Shown here piece by piece: positions 61,281 to 64,000 of a stretch of 64,000 nt of DNA. Below the pieces are notes generated by a model. The model was not told the origin of the DNA and made no database searches. It saw only the letters and a program-made list of their open reading frames with translations. The DNA is from Betaproteobacteria bacterium. Lineage in GTDB: Bacteria > Pseudomonadota > Gammaproteobacteria > Burkholderiales > SG8-39. The stretch spans positions 186,001 through 250,000 of the forward strand of contig JACPYS010000015.1 in NCBI GenBank assembly GCA_016195915.1, written 5' to 3'. How positions within the stretch are numbered: the stretch's first letter is position 1; the number at the start of each line of letters is the position of its first letter. The position numbers were made by a program, and so were the translations under genes.

Positions 61281-61736
61281 ATGAGCATCTACGCGACGCT
61301 CTGGACGCTCAAATTCCCCGCGGATGGCGACGACTATCCGGGGTGCGAGTGGATTGCGGTGACCGCCCAGGGGGTACCCGCACATATCGGCTCGCCGGCG
61401 CCTCGAGGCGAATATCCAAACGGCGACCCGTTCGCGGCGTTTCTACCCCCGCCCGTACCGGCGAACGAGGATAGGGATGCGGAATTGCTGCGAGCGGTCG
61501 TGTTCGTGCGGGAGGGCACACCCAAGGGGACTACGCGCAGCGGGCAAGAGTACGTCGATCCGCTCCTCGTGTTGACCGGCGAGGCCTACGCCGGCATCCC
61601 TTTCGGGGCGCTGCATGCACGCGTCTGCGCTGCGCTGCGGGGCGACAGGCCTCGACTCGCAGCGACGTGTTATGCACCGGACGGGCGCGTGAGGATCGTT
61701 TTCGAGGACGGCACTTCCAAGGACGTATCTGAATGA
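61281..61736 (+). CDS. Conserved hypothetical protein
   Basis: 151 residues: MSIYATLWTLKFPADGDDYP, GCEWIAVTAQGVPAHIGSP, TPKGTTRSGQEYVDPLLVLT and RIVFEDGTSKDV. A soluble protein of a widespread but unnamed family. Its stop overlaps the SEC-C gene start (ATGA), so the two are coupled. Confidence 0.75.
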   Translation: MSIYATLWTLKFPADGDDYPGCEWIAVTAQGVPAHIGSPAPRGEYPNGDPFAAFLPPPVPANEDRDAELLRAVVFVREGTPKGTTRSGQEYVDPLLVLTGEAYAGIPFGALHARVCAALRGDRPRLAATCYAPDGRVRIVFEDGTSKDVSE

Positions 61737-63169
61737 AAACCGGCCGCAACGAACCCTGCCCCTGCGGCAGCGGAAAGAAGTACAAGCACTGCTGCCTGGC
61801 GGCGGCGACCGCTGCGCCCGAACAGCCGGAAGACCTCACGTGGCGGCGGCTGCGCCGGCTGCTCGACGAATGGCAGCGCGACATGTTGCGGTTCGTGACC
61901 AATGTCTACGGGCCTGACGCCATCGAGGAAGCGTGGCACGAATTCCTGCTCGATGACGAGACGCCGTTCGACCCCGAGAGCATTCACCTCCAGGTGTTCA
62001 TGTCGTGGCTGTACCATTTCTGGTCGCCCGACTCGATCGAGACCAAGGTGCGCGACAAGGCGCTCCACGACGCGATCCCGACTGCGGAGTATCTGCGTAA
62101 GAAGAGACATCTCGATCCGCTGCTTCGGCAATACCTGGAATCGTGCCTTGCGGCACCGATGAGCGTGTTCGATGTCCTGCGCGTCGATCCCGGCCGCGGC
62201 ATGTCGCTGCGCGATATCCTTACCGGCGCGGATCACGAAGTGACAGAGCGTTCCGCCTCCATCAGCATGGACGAGGGGGACCTCATCTTCGGGCAGGTCG
62301 CGCAAGCGGGTGGAATGGCGCTGCTTGAGACCTGCCAAGGTTTCGTCGTGCCTCCGATCTGGAAGGTGGAAGTCCTCAACTTCCGTCAGCGTCAGTTCCA
62401 GGGAGGGACCACGGTGGCGCCGCAGACACTGCGCGACTGCGACCTCGAGGTGCTCGGGCTGTACCATGCGATCGCGCGCCGGGTTCTTGAGCCGAAGCTC
62501 CCGGCGCTGCAGAACACCGACGGCGAAGCGCTGTCGCTGCGGAAAGTGGTCTACGACGTCCCCTCGGCGCAAGAAGCGTTCGATGCCCTGAAGCACCTCG
62601 CGCTCGATGACAACGACGACGATCTGCTGCACGACGCGGGTCGCGACGCGCAAGGCGGGCTCGCAAGCGTGCAGTTTTCATGGCTCAAGCGCGGCAATCA
62701 GCGCAATCCGGGCTGGGAGAACACCGTGCTCGGCTCGATCCAGATCGACGGCACGCGTCTCACCGCCGAGGTGAACTCGAAGGAACGCGAGAAAGAGCTG
62801 CGCGCGATCGTCGGCAAGGCCTTCGGGGAACGGGCGCGTTACCGGGCGACGCGCATCCAGTCGGCTGAGAAACTACTCTCGCAGGCGCCCGCCGCGGCTG
62901 TGCGCGCGAACGAGGCGGCTTCGCTGGCCGAGCTGCCCGAGGCGAAGGCGAAAATCGCCGAGATGATGGCGAAGCACTACGAGCACTGGGTGAAAGAGAA
63001 GATCCCTGCGCTCGGCGGAAGGACACCGCTCGAAGCAGTCGCCGATCCGGCCGGGCGCGAGGCGGTCGAGGCGCTGGTACGCCAGATTGAGCGCGACGGC
63101 GAGCGCATGGCGCCGCCGCTCGATCCATCCATCGTTCGCAGTCTGCGGGAGCGCCTGCGGCTCGGGTAG
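61733..63169 (+). CDS. SEC-C zinc-motif protein
   Basis: 478 residues. N-terminal SEC-C motif NEPCPCGSGKKYKHCCLAA (zinc, as in SecA). The remaining 450 residues, with VFMSWLYHFWSPDSIETKVR and EKIPALGGRTPLEAVADPAG near the end, form a conserved but uncharacterised region. No catalytic motif recognised. It lies 5 bases before cas4-cas1, so it is probably co-expressed with adaptation genes. Confidence 0.75.
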   Translation: MKTGRNEPCPCGSGKKYKHCCLAAATAAPEQPEDLTWRRLRRLLDEWQRDMLRFVTNVYGPDAIEEAWHEFLLDDETPFDPESIHLQVFMSWLYHFWSPDSIETKVRDKALHDAIPTAEYLRKKRHLDPLLRQYLESCLAAPMSVFDVLRVDPGRGMSLRDILTGADHEVTERSASISMDEGDLIFGQVAQAGGMALLETCQGFVVPPIWKVEVLNFRQRQFQGGTTVAPQTLRDCDLEVLGLYHAIARRVLEPKLPALQNTDGEALSLRKVVYDVPSAQEAFDALKHLALDDNDDDLLHDAGRDAQGGLASVQFSWLKRGNQRNPGWENTVLGSIQIDGTRLTAEVNSKEREKELRAIVGKAFGERARYRATRIQSAEKLLSQAPAAAVRANEAASLAELPEAKAKIAEMMAKHYEHWVKEKIPALGGRTPLEAVADPAGREAVEALVRQIERDGERMAPPLDPSIVRSLRERLRLG

Positions 63170-63174
63170 CGCCT

Positions 63175-64000
63175 GTGACCTCTCCGGAGCAGCCTGAGCT
63201 ACCGCTCCCCTTCCCCGAATTCACCGGGGACATGCCGCTGCTGCCCGCGCGCATGGTCAACGAGTACCAGTATTGCCCTCGCCTGGCCTACCTCGAATGG
63301 GTGCAGGGAGAATGGGCCGATTCCGCCGACACGGTCGAAGGCCGTCACAAGCACAAGCGCGTGGATGCCGCGGCCGGCGCGTTGCCCGAGCCGGGCGCCG
63401 AGGAAGCCGGAGAAAGCATCCATGCACGCTCCGTAACAATTTCCTCGGCACGCCTGGGCCTGATTGCGAAGATCGATCTGGTGGAAGGCAGCGGAGATGC
63501 GGTCACGCCGGTGGACTACAAGCGCGGCAAGCGCCCGCACGTCCCGACGGGTGCCTACGACCCCGAGCGGGTACAGCTTTGCATCCAGGGGATGCTCCTC
63601 GAAGAACACGGCTACCAGGTCGCCGAAGGAGTGCTGTATTTCGTCGAGGGGAAGGAGCGCGTGCGGGTGCTATTCGACGACGAGCTGCGCGCGTTGACGA
63701 GGAATGCAGTTGACGGCCTGCGGCTGATCGCGGTCGGCGGTCAGATTCCCGCGCCGCTCGAGAACAGCCCCAAGTGCCCGCGCTGCTCGCTGGTGGGCAT
63801 CTGCCTGCCGGACGAGGTGAATTTCTTCCGCCGCGAACAGGAATCCCCTCGCCCGCTCGCGGTCGGGCGCGACGAGTCGATGCCGATGTATGTGCAGGCG
63901 AACCGCGCCAAGGTGTCGAAGAGCGGCGAGACGCTGGAGGTGAGCGTCGAAGACAAGGTGATGAACCACGCGCGCATCACCGAGGTTTCGCAGCTCGTGG
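63175..64000 (+). CDS. cas4-cas1: Cas4-Cas1 fusion, 3' end beyond window
   Basis: Open from GTG 63175 (ATG 63232 is an alternative) to the window end, 275 residues visible. Cas4 part: MVNEYQYCPRLAYLEWVQGE (first cluster Cys), nuclease motifs IAKIDLVEG and VTPVDYKRGKRP, VQLCIQGMLLEEHGY, and the FeS cysteines KCPRCSLVGICLPDE. Then PMYVQANRAKVSKSGETLEV begins Cas1. Fused Cas4-Cas1 is typical of type I-G; it selects PAM-containing prespacers and integrates them. cas2 and the array should follow. Confidence 0.95.
   Translation, partial: MTSPEQPELPLPFPEFTGDMPLLPARMVNEYQYCPRLAYLEWVQGEWADSADTVEGRHKHKRVDAAAGALPEPGAEEAGESIHARSVTISSARLGLIAKIDLVEGSGDAVTPVDYKRGKRPHVPTGAYDPERVQLCIQGMLLEEHGYQVAEGVLYFVEGKERVRVLFDDELRALTRNAVDGLRLIAVGGQIPAPLENSPKCPRCSLVGICLPDEVNFFRREQESPRPLAVGRDESMPMYVQANRAKVSKSGETLEVSVEDKVMNHARITEVSQLV

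Overview
The window is GC-rich, densely packed proteobacterial DNA, most probably from a betaproteobacterium that respires with metals. The basis for that guess is the ccmABCDEFGHI layout, HemP, the FtrABCD iron system, an MtoAB-type porin-cytochrome pair, the ftsH-folP-glmM order and the RlmE/YhbY pair. No rRNA, tRNA or CRISPR repeat array was seen.

Bases 1-11200 are two gene sets facing each other. On the plus strand are the end of a UbiD-type decarboxylase, a Tm-1-like protein, a NUDIX hydrolase, a CBS-domain protein, UbiX and a TIGR02444 protein. This set resembles anaerobic aromatic (phenylphosphate-type) carboxylation clusters. On the minus strand is the complete cytochrome c maturation operon ccmABCDEFGHI, in which ccmF carries an in-frame TGA. 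Toxin-antitoxin genes (HicBA and a TumE remnant with its HTH antitoxin) follow at 11.2-12.4 kb.

Bases 12500-36400 are the electron-transfer core, with 47 CXXCH heme sites in ten proteins. They are: decaheme MtoA with its MtoB barrel and a divergent Crp/Fnr regulator beside a perfect FNR box; a diheme cytochrome and two response regulators (one frameshifted in an A7 run); a membrane-anchored nonaheme cytochrome followed by a separate cytochrome b; and, convergent to these, a nine-gene minus-strand run. That run is a hexaheme cytochrome, a four-cluster FeS protein, NrfD, a nonaheme-cytochrome b fusion, two tetraheme proteins, a membrane monoheme protein and two small cytochromes. The arrangement resembles Geobacter Cbc4 (CbcSTU) plus CbcL inner-membrane quinol oxidoreductases. 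Electrons could pass from quinol through periplasmic cytochromes to MtoAB, or in reverse for Fe(II) oxidation. A Fur-box/hemP unit and an ftrABCD ferrous-iron uptake operon with an inserted porin gene sit in the middle (19.2-24.5 kb).

Bases 36450-41750 are housekeeping: glmM, folP, ftsH, rlmE and yhbY. From 41.8 kb an accessory region begins: a Ser/Thr kinase with EF-hands, a nucleotidyltransferase module, a WYL regulator, an AbrB-Doc module, HIRAN-gene remnants preceded by a 25-bp inverted repeat that occurs twice, and a DUF1016 nuclease.

Bases 48200-64000 are a type I-G (formerly I-U) CRISPR-Cas locus: cas3 with a C-terminal HD domain, csx17 (cas8g), csb1 (cas7g) and csb2 (cas5g/cas6), then at the right edge a cas4-cas1 fusion cut by the window end. 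The 7 kb between csb2 and cas4-cas1 is a scrapyard: three csb2-derived fragments, two decayed Schlafen/AlbA_2-type ATP-binding genes, three toxin-antitoxin modules, a small acidic protein and a SEC-C protein. The cas2 gene and the array are presumably beyond the right edge.
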